DNA of 64,000 nucleotides from Mesorhizobium sp. YM1C-6-2. GTDB taxonomy: Bacteria > Pseudomonadota > Alphaproteobacteria > Rhizobiales > Rhizobiaceae. The stretch spans positions 124,001 to 188,000 of the forward strand of contig NZ_RCIZ01000010.1 of NCBI RefSeq assembly GCF_003666685.1, given 5' to 3'. Positions within the stretch are counted from its first letter, which is position 1. Each line of letters opens with the position of its first letter. Position numbers and translations under genes: made by a program. The notes beneath the pieces were generated by a model. The model searched no databases, was not told where the DNA came from, and saw nothing but the letters and a program-made list of their open reading frames with translations. Below are positions 1-8,669 of this stretch, piece by piece.

Positions 1-326
1 GAGGTGAGTGTTGGGAGTGCCAACGCCACCAGCTCGCCTTCGATCAGGCAGCGCGCGCGAGCGAGGTCGTCGAGTTTCTCGCGGGTGATGAGGGGCACGC
101 GCACGGTGCGGTTGGGCATCGATTCGAGCGCCTGCTCGGAAACCAGCCGGCCGAGCGCCTCGCGCACCGGCATGGTGCTGGTCTGCAGGGTTTCGGCGAG
201 CTCCTGCATGCGCAGCGAGGCGCCGGCGTCGAACATGCCGTGGATAAGCGAGCGGCGGAGTTCGGCGTAGACGCGGTCATGCAGCGTTTCGCGGCCGACC
301 GGCGACAGGACGCCGTTCCGGGTCAC
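1..326 (-). CDS. GntR-family transcriptional regulator, FadR/FCD type (3' end outside window)
   Basis: The visible 108 codons form an N-terminal GntR winged helix-turn-helix, including the typical stretch LHDRVYAELRRSLIHGMF and MPVREALGRLVSEQALE, followed by the start of the ligand-binding region (LARARCLIEGELVALA). The rest lies beyond base 1. The start is a GTG at 326, preceded by a GGGAGG ribosome binding site. FCD-type GntR proteins usually repress neighbouring catabolic or transport genes and release DNA on binding a small acid or amino acid. This gene diverges from the livGFHM transporter, so it is the obvious candidate regulator of that operon. A 12-bp perfect palindrome lies between the two genes. 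The ligand cannot be read from the sequence. Confidence 0.85.
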   Translation of the reverse strand, partial: MTRNGVLSPVGRETLHDRVYAELRRSLIHGMFDAGASLRMQELAETLQTSTMPVREALGRLVSEQALESMPNRTVRVPLITREKLDDLARARCLIEGELVALALPTLT

Positions 327-442
327 CGAGGAACCTCCCGGAGACGTGCCGCGAACTCTGCCCTCGATACCGACATCCAACGCCAAATCCTGCTGTCGCC
401 AGCGTATGGAAATTTTGTAGTTGCAAAGAGCGGGGCTGTAAA

Positions 443-454
443 GTTTGATCAAAC
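443..454. promoter_or_regulatory. candidate GntR operator, perfect palindrome GTTTGATCAAAC
   Basis: GTTTGATCAAAC is a perfect 12-bp palindrome in the region between the divergent GntR gene and livG. A plausible livG promoter (TTGTAG at 415, 16-bp spacer, TGTAAA at 437) would place the transcription start within the palindrome, so a bound protein would block initiation. Seen: palindrome and position. Inferred: that the neighbouring GntR protein binds it. Confidence 0.45.
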
Positions 455-476
455 ATCATCGATCAAGATTGTGCGC

Positions 477-1274
477 ATGCAGCCTGCTTCGGACCTTGCC
501 CATACGCTCGCCACCTCGCCGCTTGAAGCCCGCGGCGTGACGAAGGTATTCGGCGGGCTCAGCGCCGTCGACGGCATGTCGATCTCGCTTCAGCGCGGCG
601 AGTTGCTCGGGCTGATCGGGCCGAACGGCGCCGGCAAGACGACGCTGTTCAACCTTTTGGCCGGGAGTCTCAGGTCGAACGGAGGCACGATCGTCGTCAA
701 CGGCACGGACATGACGCGCGCCGGGCCGGAAGCGCGGATCGCCAACGGCGTCGGCCGCACCTTCCAGATTCCGCGCCCCTTCGCCGAGATGACCGTGCTG
801 GAGAACGTGCTGACCGGCGGCCAGCGCCAGTCGGGCGAGCGCGCCTGGATGAACATCGTCAGGCCCGGCCGCGTCGCTGCGGAGGAGCGCGCGGCGGTCG
901 AGAAGGCGAGGGCGCTGCTCGATTTCGTGACGCTCTCCAGGCTCGAAGGCGAACCGGCGCGGGTGCTTTCGGGCGGCCAGCGCAAGCTGCTCGAGATTGC
1001 GCGTGTGCTGATGGCCGATCCGGACACCATCCTGCTCGACGAGCCGGCGGCCGGCGTCAACCCGACGCTCCTGGAACTGATCATCGACCGCGTGCTCGAT
1101 CTCAACGCGCAAGGCACGTCGATCCTGCTCATCGAGCACAATATGGAGATGGTGTCGCGGCTCTGCTCGCGTGTCGTGGTGATGGCCGGCGGCCGCTATT
1201 TGACCGAAGGGACGCCCGACGACATCGCCAGGAATCCGACCGTGGTCGACGCCTATCTCGGCGGGGTGGCGTGA
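477..1274 (+). CDS. livG: branched-chain amino-acid-type ABC transporter ATPase, LivG-like
   Basis: A 265-residue ABC ATPase of the LivG type. It has Walker A GPNGAGKTT at about residues 48-56, signature LSGGQ at 164-168, Walker B ILLDEP at 185-190 and the switch His at about 221. LivG subunits energise uptake of branched-chain amino acids or other small amides and carboxylates across the inner membrane. I chose the ATG at 477 because the family homology begins about 15 residues later. An in-frame GTG at 471 is possible, and no clear ribosome binding site precedes either. Its stop overlaps the start of the LivF gene (TGATG). No periplasmic binding protein gene is in the visible cluster. Confidence 0.92.
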   Translation: MQPASDLAHTLATSPLEARGVTKVFGGLSAVDGMSISLQRGELLGLIGPNGAGKTTLFNLLAGSLRSNGGTIVVNGTDMTRAGPEARIANGVGRTFQIPRPFAEMTVLENVLTGGQRQSGERAWMNIVRPGRVAAEERAAVEKARALLDFVTLSRLEGEPARVLSGGQRKLLEIARVLMADPDTILLDEPAAGVNPTLLELIIDRVLDLNAQGTSILLIEHNMEMVSRLCSRVVVMAGGRYLTEGTPDDIARNPTVVDAYLGGVA

Positions 1275-2020
1275 TGGCGGCCGCGTCCACCGTGCTGTCG
1301 ACGACGGCGCTGGTCGCCGGCTACGAGCGCGACCTGCCGATCGTGCGCGGCGTCGATTTCCAGGTGACCGACGGCGAACTCGTGCTCATCCTGGGACCCA
1401 ACGGCGCCGGAAAATCCACCTTCGTCAAGGCGATATCAGGGCTGGTGCCGGTGCATTCGGGCAAGGCCGCCCTCGGCGACTTCGACATCACCGGCGTGCC
1501 GGCGCATGAGAAGATCAGGCACGGCCTCGCCTTCGTCCCGCAGACCGAGAACATCTTCGCGACGCTCTCGATCCACGACAATCTGCTGCTCGCCGCCGAT
1601 ATCCTGCCGAAGGAGAAGCGGGGGACACGCATCGCCGCGCTCTACGCCATGTTTCCTGACCTTGCCGAGCGCCCGTCGCGCCGCGCCGGCGCGCTGTCTG
1701 GCGGCCAGCGGCAGATGCTGGCGGTGGCGCGCGCGCTGATCGTCGAGCCGAGGGTCCTGATCCTCGACGAGCCCAGCGCCGGCCTGTCGCCGAAGATCGT
1801 GTCGGAGGTTTTTGCGCGGCTGAAGGAGATCAACGGCCGCGGCGTCACCATCGTGCTGGTCGAGCAGAACGTGAAGGCAGCGCTCGCGATTGCCGATCGC
1901 GCCATCATCCTCGTCGAGGGCCGCGTCGCGCATGAGGGCACGGCGGCCGGCCTCGCCGACGATCCTGTGATCGGCGAGCTCTATCTCGGCGCACGCCACC
2001 ACAGACAGGCCGCGCCATGA
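1274..2020 (+). CDS. livF: branched-chain amino-acid-type ABC transporter ATPase, LivF-like
   Basis: Second ATPase of the HAAT-type transporter, 248 residues from the ATG at 1274; a GTG at 1271 is one codon upstream. Walker A GPNGAGKST is at about 41-49, LSGGQRQM at 141-148 and Walker B LILDEP at 162-167. It overlaps livG upstream and livH downstream (ATGA at 2017-2020), so the four transport genes are translationally coupled. LivF and LivG form the heterodimeric motor on the LivHM permease. Confidence 0.92.
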   Translation: MAAASTVLSTTALVAGYERDLPIVRGVDFQVTDGELVLILGPNGAGKSTFVKAISGLVPVHSGKAALGDFDITGVPAHEKIRHGLAFVPQTENIFATLSIHDNLLLAADILPKEKRGTRIAALYAMFPDLAERPSRRAGALSGGQRQMLAVARALIVEPRVLILDEPSAGLSPKIVSEVFARLKEINGRGVTIVLVEQNVKAALAIADRAIILVEGRVAHEGTAAGLADDPVIGELYLGARHHRQAAP

Positions 2021-2928
2021 ACCCGCAGGCGCTGATGGACGGGCTGGTGGCGGGCTCGATGATCGGGCTCGGCGCGGTGGGCGTCACGCTCACCTATTCG
2101 ATCCTGCGTTTCGCCAATTTCGCGCATGGCGAGTTCATCGCCTGGGGCGCCTATTTCGCGCTGGTGATCGCCGGCGCGCTCGGCATGCTCGCCGGCGGGC
2201 TTTCCGCACCGATCGGCCCGTTCTCCTTCGGCTGGGCGCTGATCGTCGCGACGATACTCGCGGTGGCGCTGAACGGCGGCCTGGCGCTGCTGGTCGACGC
2301 GCTGCTGTTCGGGCGGCTGCGCTCGCAGAAAAGCACGGTGATCATCATGGTGATGGCGAGCTTCGGCGCGGCGCTGACGCTGCGCTCGCTGCTCGAATTC
2401 ATCTTCACCTCGCAGCCGCTCTATTTCTCCAAGGCGCTGCAGATCGCCATGCCGCTGGGCCTCGGCATTCGCGCCACGCCCGACCAACTGCTCTCGCTCG
2501 GCGTCGCGGCGGTGCTGGTCGTCGCAGTCCACCTGCTTCTGTCGCGCACCGCGATCGGTCGCTCGATGCGCGCCGTCAGCGAGAACCCGCAGCTTGCGGG
2601 CGTTGCCGGCGTCGAGGTGCGCAAGGTCATCCGCATCGTCTGGCTGCTCGGCGCGGCCCTTGCCTGCATCGCCGGCGTCAGCGCCGGGCTTCTCGTGCAG
2701 ATACGCCCGCAGATGGGGCTCGACCTCTTGCTGCCGCTTTTCGCCGCCGCCATCCTCGGCGGCATCGGCTCGGTGCCCGGCGCCATGCTCGCCGGCCTGA
2801 TCGTCGGCCTGTCGGAAGCCTTCGCGGTGCAGCTCATCGGTGCGGAATGGCGCGCCGCGGTCGCCTTCGTCATCCTGGTGCTGGTGCTGCTGTTGCGCCC
2901 GCAGGGCATCTTCGGGAGGGCCGAATGA
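2017..2928 (+). CDS. livH: branched-chain amino-acid-type ABC transporter permease, LivH-like
   Basis: A 303-residue hydrophobic protein with about eight membrane segments. It begins with the LivH hallmark region MIGLGAVGVTLTYSILRFAN followed by FAHGEFIAWGAYFAL. The permease motif around RSMRAVSENPQLAGVAGV and the glycine-rich FAAAILGGIGSVPGAMLAG are typical of the family. It forms the membrane channel with LivM. It overlaps livF by four bases and livM by four bases. Its substrate cannot be decided from sequence; the catabolic genes that follow suggest an amino acid or aromatic amino-acid derivative. Confidence 0.92.
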   Translation: MNPQALMDGLVAGSMIGLGAVGVTLTYSILRFANFAHGEFIAWGAYFALVIAGALGMLAGGLSAPIGPFSFGWALIVATILAVALNGGLALLVDALLFGRLRSQKSTVIIMVMASFGAALTLRSLLEFIFTSQPLYFSKALQIAMPLGLGIRATPDQLLSLGVAAVLVVAVHLLLSRTAIGRSMRAVSENPQLAGVAGVEVRKVIRIVWLLGAALACIAGVSAGLLVQIRPQMGLDLLLPLFAAAILGGIGSVPGAMLAGLIVGLSEAFAVQLIGAEWRAAVAFVILVLVLLLRPQGIFGRAE

Positions 2929-3920
2929 GCGTGGAGCTTGTCAGCTACGGCGCCTTCTTCCTGACCATGGCGCTGACCTATGCCATCATCTGCCTCGGCC
3001 TCAACGTGCAATGGGGCCAGACGGGGCTGTTCAATGTCGGCATCGCCGGCTTCGTCGCAGTCGGCGCCTATGTCTCGGCGCTGCTGACCACGCCCGACGA
3101 TCCGAACCGCTTCGGCGGCTTCGGCCTGCCGATTTTTGTCGGCTGGATCGGCGGTGCGCTCGCCACCGGCCTCGTCTCCTTCCTGATCGGCGCGCTGACG
3201 ATTAGGCTGCGCGCCGACTATCTCGCCATAGCGACCTTCGGCGTCGCCGTCGTCGTGCAACTGGCTGCGCTGAATCTCGAGCCGATCACCGGCGGCCCCT
3301 TCGGCATAGGTTTCATCCCGCGTCCCTTCGCCGACTATGCCGGCGATCCGCTCGTCTTCAGCCTTGCCAATCTCGGCATCCTGGTCGCCATCGTGCTCGT
3401 GCTCTACGTCGTGCTCGAACGGCTGGCGCGCAGCCCGTGGGGCAGGGTGCTGCGCGCCATCCGCGAGGACGAGCAGGCTGCGCTCGCGCTCGGAAAAAGC
3501 GCGGTAAAGTTCCGCCTGCAGGCGTTTGCCATCGGCGGCGGCATCATGGGGCTCGCCGGCGCCGTGCAGGCGCATTTCATCGGCTTCATCGCGCCGGACA
3601 ATTACGTGCCGATGCTGACCTTCCAGGTCTGGGCGATGCTGATCGTCGGCGGCTCCGGCAACAACAAGGGCGCCATCCTTGGCGCGGTGCTGGTCTGGGG
3701 CATCTGGGCGATGTCGGCGGGCGCCGTTTCGGAACTCTTCTCGCCCGGCCAGCAGGCGCGGGCGGCGGCACTCCAGATCGTCATGATCGGCGTTGCGCTC
3801 TGCGCCATCCTGCTTCTGCGCCCGCGCGGCATTCTCGGCGAGGAGCGAGTCGTCTCGCGCCATCTCGGCGGCGCGCGCCTCCCAACTGACGGAAAGACCT
3901 CCGATGCCAAAAGCTCCTGA
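2925..3920 (+). CDS. livM: branched-chain amino-acid-type ABC transporter permease, LivM-like
   Basis: A 331-residue permease starting at the ATG at 2925, which overlaps the livH stop. Family features include LGLNVQWGQTGLFNVGIAGF near the N terminus, IRLRADYLAIATFGVA, and VLRAIREDEQAALALGKS, the cytoplasmic loop that contacts the ATPases. It ends in a short hydrophilic tail of about 25 residues. The 3' end overlaps the following aldo/keto reductase-Rid gene by 17 bases, so that enzyme is very probably made from the same transcript. Confidence 0.9.
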   Translation: MSVELVSYGAFFLTMALTYAIICLGLNVQWGQTGLFNVGIAGFVAVGAYVSALLTTPDDPNRFGGFGLPIFVGWIGGALATGLVSFLIGALTIRLRADYLAIATFGVAVVVQLAALNLEPITGGPFGIGFIPRPFADYAGDPLVFSLANLGILVAIVLVLYVVLERLARSPWGRVLRAIREDEQAALALGKSAVKFRLQAFAIGGGIMGLAGAVQAHFIGFIAPDNYVPMLTFQVWAMLIVGGSGNNKGAILGAVLVWGIWAMSAGAVSELFSPGQQARAAALQIVMIGVALCAILLLRPRGILGEERVVSRHLGGARLPTDGKTSDAKSS

Positions 3921-5376
3921 CCGCACGACGATCGCCGACGGCCTGTCGATCAGCCGCCTGGTCTGCGGGCTCTGGCAGGTCGCCGACATCGAAAAGGGCG
4001 GTGAGACGATCGATCCGGAGCGCGGCGCCGATGCGCTGGAAGCCTATACCAGGGCTGGGTTCGATACATTCGACATGGCCGACCACTATGGCAGCGCCGA
4101 GATCATCGCCGGCCGGCTGCTTGCGCGCTATCCTGCCAGGCAAAGGCCGCTCGCCTTCACCAAATGGTGCCCCGAGCCAGGACCTATGACCGCCGAAATC
4201 GTGCGCAAGGGCGTGCAGGAGCGGCTCGACCGGCTGGGTGCGCAGAAGGTCGACCTGCTGCAATTCCACTGGTGGACCTTCGAGCATCCGGCATGGCTCG
4301 ACGCGCTGCACGAGATGGCGAAGCTGAAGGATGAGGGGCTGATCGGCGCGATCGGCGTCACCAATTTCGACGCCGCGCATCTGCGCGTGGCGCTGTCGGA
4401 CGGCGTGCCGCTCGCCACCAACCAGGTGTCGTTCTCGCTGGTCGACCGTCGCGCGGCGGGCGAATTGTCGGCGCTGTGCAAGGAAAAGGGTGTCAAGCTG
4501 CTGGCCTACGGCACGCTCTGCGGCGGTTTCCTGTCGGAGAAGTGGCTGGGCAAGCCCGAGCCCGCGGAGATTCCCGACTGGAGCCGTTCGAAATACAAGC
4601 GCTTCATCGACGTTGCCGGCGGCTGGCGGGGCTTCCAGGGCATTCTCGCCACCGCGTCCGAAATAGGGCGCAAGCACGGCGTCTCGCTCTCCAACGTGGC
4701 GTCGCGCTGGGTGCTGGAGCATGAGGCTGTTGCGGCGACCATCATCGGCGCGCGGCTCGGCGAGAGCGAGCACCGTGACGACAACCTCAAGGTCTTCGGC
4801 TTCGCGCTTGATGCCGAGGACCGTGCGCGTCTGGATGCCGCTTTCGCGGCGACTACGCCCATCCCCGGCGATTGCGGCGACGAGTACCGCAAGCCGCCCT
4901 ATCTCACCGCCTCCGGCGATCTCAGCCACCATCTCGATGCCATTCCCTCAGTGTTCGAAGCGGTCCCGGTGCCCAGCCGGCCGAACCGTCTGCGGGTGTC
5001 GTCGGGCAGCCTGTGGGAGCCGATCGCCGGCTACAGCCGTGCTGTACGCGTCAAGGACACGATCCGGGTGTCCGGCACCACGGCCACCCATGGCGGCGAC
5101 CGCTGCGTGGCGCCCGGGGACCCCGCCGCGCAGACGACCTACATCCTCGACAAGATCGCCGCCTCGATCTCGGCGCTGGGCGGGCGGGTCGAGGATGTCG
5201 TGCGTACCCGCATCTATCTCAGGGACGTCGCGAAGTGGGAGCCGGCCTCGCGCGCGCATGGCCGCGTGTTCGGCGACGTGATGCCGGCGAACACCATGAT
5301 CGCGGCCGGCGACCTGATCGGCGACTATGAGGTCGAGATCGAGGCGGAAGCGGTGGTGGATGATCCTGCGTCTTAG
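3904..5376 (+). CDS. aldo/keto reductase fused to a Rid (YjgF/UK114) domain
   Basis: This 490-residue protein joins two complete families. Residues 1 to about 345 are an aldo/keto reductase with the catalytic tetrad visible as D57, Y62 (FDMADHYGSAE), K87 (AFTKW) and H122 (LLQFHWW). Residues of about 360 to 488 are a Rid-family domain (GYSRAVRVKDTIRVSG, VVRTRIYLRDV, EVEIEAEAVV). The Arg that defines enamine/imine deaminases, in a PAR motif, is replaced by Asn (PANTM at about 461-465). The ATG at 3904 gives a normal reductase N terminus. The gene overlaps livM and its stop overlaps the stop of the convergent hydratase/dehydrogenase. A natural reading is that one active site reduces a carbonyl made or released by the other. 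The substrate is unknown. Confidence 0.85.
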   Translation: MPKAPDRTTIADGLSISRLVCGLWQVADIEKGGETIDPERGADALEAYTRAGFDTFDMADHYGSAEIIAGRLLARYPARQRPLAFTKWCPEPGPMTAEIVRKGVQERLDRLGAQKVDLLQFHWWTFEHPAWLDALHEMAKLKDEGLIGAIGVTNFDAAHLRVALSDGVPLATNQVSFSLVDRRAAGELSALCKEKGVKLLAYGTLCGGFLSEKWLGKPEPAEIPDWSRSKYKRFIDVAGGWRGFQGILATASEIGRKHGVSLSNVASRWVLEHEAVAATIIGARLGESEHRDDNLKVFGFALDAEDRARLDAAFAATTPIPGDCGDEYRKPPYLTASGDLSHHLDAIPSVFEAVPVPSRPNRLRVSSGSLWEPIAGYSRAVRVKDTIRVSGTTATHGGDRCVAPGDPAAQTTYILDKIAASISALGGRVEDVVRTRIYLRDVAKWEPASRAHGRVFGDVMPANTMIAAGDLIGDYEVEIEAEAVVDDPAS

Positions 5377-7337
5377 GATCGTCCCGCTGCGAACATCGGC
5401 CCGCCCCTGTGGGCAGGAAAACCGTAGCCGTTGATCAGCACGAGGTCGATGTCGCTGGCGCGCAGGGCGATCTTGTTCGCCAGCAGCCTGTCGCCCTCGG
5501 CGGCCATCGCTCCAAGCAGGCGCGAGACGATTTCTTCGGCTTCTATTCTGCGCGCGACGATGCTCTTCTTCGTCCGGGCGGCCTCGATCAGCGCCGTCAC
5601 CTCCGGATCGACCGTGCGCTTGCCGTCGGGATAGGCGTACCAGCCGCGACCCGCCTTCTGGCCGAAGCGGCCGGCCTCACAGAGCCGGTCGGCGATCTCG
5701 ACATAGCGTTCGGCGGGGTCGCGCGTCCCCGCCTGGCGCTTGCGCCGCGCCCAGGCGATCTCCAGCCCGGCAAGGTCGAACACGGCGAAGGGACCCATGG
5801 CGAATCCGTAGGCCTCCATCGCCGCGTCGATCTCCTGGGGCAGCGCGCCGTCCTCGAGCAGGAACTCGGCCTCGCGGCGATAGGCGGAGAAGATGCTGTT
5901 GCCGATGAAACCCTCGGTGACGCCGGAGACCACCGGTAGCTTGCCGAGCTTCTTCGCCACGGCGAGCGCCGTGGCCAGCACGTCAGGCGCGGTCCTGGCG
6001 CAATTCACCACCTCGACCAGCCGCATGATGTTGGCCGGCGAGAAGAAATGCAGCCCGACGACGCGCTCCGGCCGCGTCGTCGCGGCGGCGAGGACATCGG
6101 GGTCGAGATAGCTGGTGTTGGTGGCAAGCACCGCGTCCGGCCGAACGATTGCGTCGAGCCGCTGGAAAAGCTCGGTCTTCACGGCGAGGTCGTCGAACAC
6201 GGCCTCAATGACCAGGTCGGCATCGGCGAGGTCTTCCAGCCGGCCGCTCGTCGTCAGCCGCGCGAGACGTTTTTCGCGGCCGTCCGCGTCGAGCCGTCCT
6301 GAGGCGACGTTGCGGTCGAGCACCGCAACGATGCGTTCGCGCCCCTTCTCGGCGGCCTCGGCCGTCATTTCGGCGCCGATCACGGTATAGCCGCCGTCGA
6401 GCGCCGCGACCGCGATGCCGGAACCCATCAGGCCGAGGCCGACGATGCCGATGGTGCGTATCGGACGGGGCTCGACGCCCTCCAGCCCGTCGACCTTGGC
6501 GGCCGCGCGCTCGGCGAAGAAGACATGACGCAGCGCCTTGGCCTGGTCGGCGTCGCGCAGCCGGATGAAGGTGGCGCGCTCGTCCACCAGCCCCTCGGCC
6601 AGCGTGCGTTCGCCAGCGGAGCGCACGAGCCGGAGCGCTTCGGCCGGCGCGTCCTGTCCGCGCGCCCGCGCCAGCACCTTTGCCGACATCTTGTCGAATG
6701 CTTCCGCGTCGGCCGCCTGAACCGCCAGCTCGCCGCTGCGCCGCGGTGGGTCGCCGGCCAAGGCGCCGACGGCCGCAACGGCTTTGGCGACCAGGTCGTC
6801 CGTCGTCACTTCGTCGACGATGCCGAGCGCCAGCGCCTCGTCAGCGCCGACCATGCGGCCGGTCGCCGCCATCTCGGCGGCGGCGACGATGCCGGCAAGG
6901 CGCGGCAGACGCTGCGTGCCGCCGGCGCCCGGCACGATGCCGAGCTTCACCTCGGGCAGGCCAAGCTTCGCCGCGGGCGAGGCGATGCGGTGATGGCAGC
7001 CGAGCGCGATCTCCAGCCCGCCGCCGAGCGCAGCGCCGTTGATCGCCGCCACGACCGGCTTGTCGCAGGCCTCGATGTGATTGACGAGCTGCGGCAGCAG
7101 CGGCTCGGCCATCGGCTTGCCGAACTCACGTATGTCGGCGCCACCGACGAAGGTCTTGCCCGCGCCGGTGACGACGACGCCGGCGATCCCGCTGTCTGCC
7201 GCCGCATGGTCGATCGCCGCGAACAGGCCCTGCCGCATGTCCGCCGACGCCGCGTTGACCGGCGGATTGTCGATTGTGACGACAAGCACGCCGTCGGTGA
7301 CGGAACCGGTCACCGTCGCGGAAAATGTCAGGCTCAT
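5373..7337 (-). CDS. bifunctional enoyl-CoA hydratase / 3-hydroxyacyl-CoA dehydrogenase (FadB/FadJ-like)
   Basis: A 654-residue multifunctional beta-oxidation protein. The N-terminal crotonase domain (about 1-190) carries [26 protein letters not shown] and [20 protein letters not shown]. The NAD-binding 3-hydroxyacyl-CoA dehydrogenase domain starts at about residue 293 with [14 protein letters not shown] and contains [17 protein letters not shown]-terminal dehydrogenase domains follow ([22 protein letters not shown]). It is the last gene of the minus-strand anthranilate operon, 73 bases after the Rid gene. There it could hydrate and oxidise the CoA-bound ring-opened intermediates. Its length is shorter than classical E. 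coli FadB (about 730) and typical of the alphaproteobacterial FadJ-like group. Confidence 0.92.
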   Translation of the reverse strand: MSLTFSATVTGSVTDGVLVVTIDNPPVNAASADMRQGLFAAIDHAAADSGIAGVVVTGAGKTFVGGADIREFGKPMAEPLLPQLVNHIEACDKPVVAAINGAALGGGLEIALGCHHRIASPAAKLGLPEVKLGIVPGAGGTQRLPRLAGIVAAAEMAATGRMVGADEALALGIVDEVTTDDLVAKAVAAVGALAGDPPRRSGELAVQAADAEAFDKMSAKVLARARGQDAPAEALRLVRSAGERTLAEGLVDERATFIRLRDADQAKALRHVFFAERAAAKVDGLEGVEPRPIRTIGIVGLGLMGSGIAVAALDGGYTVIGAEMTAEAAEKGRERIVAVLDRNVASGRLDADGREKRLARLTTSGRLEDLADADLVIEAVFDDLAVKTELFQRLDAIVRPDAVLATNTSYLDPDVLAAATTRPERVVGLHFFSPANIMRLVEVVNCARTAPDVLATALAVAKKLGKLPVVSGVTEGFIGNSIFSAYRREAEFLLEDGALPQEIDAAMEAYGFAMGPFAVFDLAGLEIAWARRKRQAGTRDPAERYVEIADRLCEAGRFGQKAGRGWYAYPDGKRTVDPEVTALIEAARTKKSIVARRIEAEEIVSRLLGAMAAEGDRLLANKIALRASDIDLVLINGYGFPAHRGGPMFAAGRS

Positions 7338-7410
7338 CGCGTCAGTCCTCCGTCTGGCAGAGTTCGTCGAGGTTCAGCCCGGGCCGGAGCCTCAACAATA
7401 TCGACAAACT

Positions 7411-7827
7411 CTAGTCCGGCACTACTGCCATCGCCTGGATCTCGACCTTGGCGCGGTCCTCGACCAGCGCCGTCACCTCGACCGCCGCCATTGCCGGAAA
7501 GTGCTTTCCGATCACATCGCGATAGGCCTGGCCCAGCCCCTTCAGGTTGGCGAGATATTCCGCCTTGGAGGTGAAGTACCAGGTCATCGTCGTGATGTGC
7601 TGGGGTCCCGCGCCGGCCTCGGCGAGAATGGCGACGATGTTCTCCAGCGTCTGTCTGACCTGGCCGGCGAAGTCGTCGGTCTCCCATTGCTGCTGGCCGT
7701 TCCAGCCGACCTGCCCGCCGATGAAGACCAGCCGCCCGCGCGCGGCAATGCCGTTGGAATAGCCGATCGGCTTGGCCCAACCCTCCGGCTGCAGGATCTC
7801 GTACATCAATTCCCTCGTCAGATTCAT
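7411..7827 (-). CDS. Rid-family (YjgF/YER057c/UK114) protein
   Basis: A 138-residue single-domain Rid protein. The core pattern is LVFIGGQVGWN, QVRQTLENIVAILAEAGAG and KVEIQAMAVV. The residue equivalent to the catalytic Arg of RidA is Met113 (FPAMAAVEV), so it belongs with the divergent Rid groups rather than canonical RidA. The ATG at 7827 follows a GGAGC site two bases beyond the kynA stop. 2-Aminomuconate deaminases also belong to this superfamily. In this operon a role in hydrolysing an enamine or imine derived from the amino ring product is conceivable but not shown. Confidence 0.85.
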   Translation of the reverse strand: MNLTRELMYEILQPEGWAKPIGYSNGIAARGRLVFIGGQVGWNGQQQWETDDFAGQVRQTLENIVAILAEAGAGPQHITTMTWYFTSKAEYLANLKGLGQAYRDVIGKHFPAMAAVEVTALVEDRAKVEIQAMAVVPD

Positions 7828-7829
7828 CG

Positions 7830-8669
7830 TCAAAGCTCCGTCCGCACCTTCCAGAGTTCCGGGAACAGCTCGACGTCGAGCATTCGGCGTAGATAGGAAA
7901 CGCCGGCCGTGCCGCCGGTGCCCCGCTTCAGCCCGATGATGCGCTCGACCGTGGTCACGTGGTTGAAGCGCCATCGGCGGAAATAGTCCTCGAAGTCGAC
8001 AAGCTTTTCGGCAAGCTCGTAGAGCTTCCAGTATTTCGTCGGGTCGCGGTAGACGACTTTCCAGGCTTCCAGAACCTTGGGGTTCTCGGTCCTGGTTTCC
8101 CGCCAGCTCGCACGCTTCTCCTCGCCGCCGATGTCGAAGCCGTTGCGGGTGAGCAGAAGCAGCGCCTCGTCGTAGAGGCTGGGGGCGGCGAGGATGTCTT
8201 CCAGCTTCGCCGTGATGTCCGGCCTGTGCTCATGCGGTTTCAGCATGGCGAGGTTGCGGTTTCCCGCCAGGAATTCGATGGCACGGTACTGCCACGACTG
8301 GAAGCCCGAGGACTGGCCGAGTGACGAGCGGAACTCGGTGTATTCGCTTGGTGTCATGGTCCTCAGGACATCCCACGCGCCGGTGAGCTGCTCGAAGATG
8401 CGGGCGACGCGCGAAAGCATCTTGAAGGCGGGCTCCAGCTGGTCATCGCGGACCGCCAGCATGGTGGCGCGGATCTCGTGGATGGCGAGCTTCATCCACA
8501 GTTCGGACGTCTGGTGCTGGATGATGAACAGCATCTCGTCATGGGCAGACGACAGCGGCTGCTGCGCGTCGAGCACGCGTTCGAGATGCAGGTAGTCGCC
8601 GTAGGACATGCGCCCGGCGAACGACATCTGCGCGCCTTCCTTCGCTGGATCGTAAGGCTTGCCGCTCAC
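7830..8669 (-). CDS. kynA: tryptophan 2,3-dioxygenase
   Basis: This haem enzyme oxidises L-tryptophan to N-formylkynurenine, the first step of the kynurenine route. The 279-residue protein shows the family core: [16 protein letters not shown] near residue 21, [14 protein letters not shown] with the substrate His at about 52, [13 protein letters not shown] at 113-125, the proximal haem His at about 237 in [15 protein letters not shown], and GTGGT at 250-254. The GTG start at 8669 overlaps the kynureninase stop (GTGA) and has AGGAAGG upstream. An internal ATG at residue 15 is less likely. It is coupled to kynU, consistent with a tryptophan-to-anthranilate module. Confidence 0.96.
   Translation of the reverse strand: MSGKPYDPAKEGAQMSFAGRMSYGDYLHLERVLDAQQPLSSAHDEMLFIIQHQTSELWMKLAIHEIRATMLAVRDDQLEPAFKMLSRVARIFEQLTGAWDVLRTMTPSEYTEFRSSLGQSSGFQSWQYRAIEFLAGNRNLAMLKPHEHRPDITAKLEDILAAPSLYDEALLLLTRNGFDIGGEEKRASWRETRTENPKVLEAWKVVYRDPTKYWKLYELAEKLVDFEDYFRRWRFNHVTTVERIIGLKRGTGGTAGVSYLRRMLDVELFPELWKVRTEL

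Noticed and set aside
443-470. Possible FNR/FixK box (TTGAT...ATCAA) upstream of livG
   Set aside because: The spacing between half-sites is 11, not 4. The central palindrome alone is a better reading.
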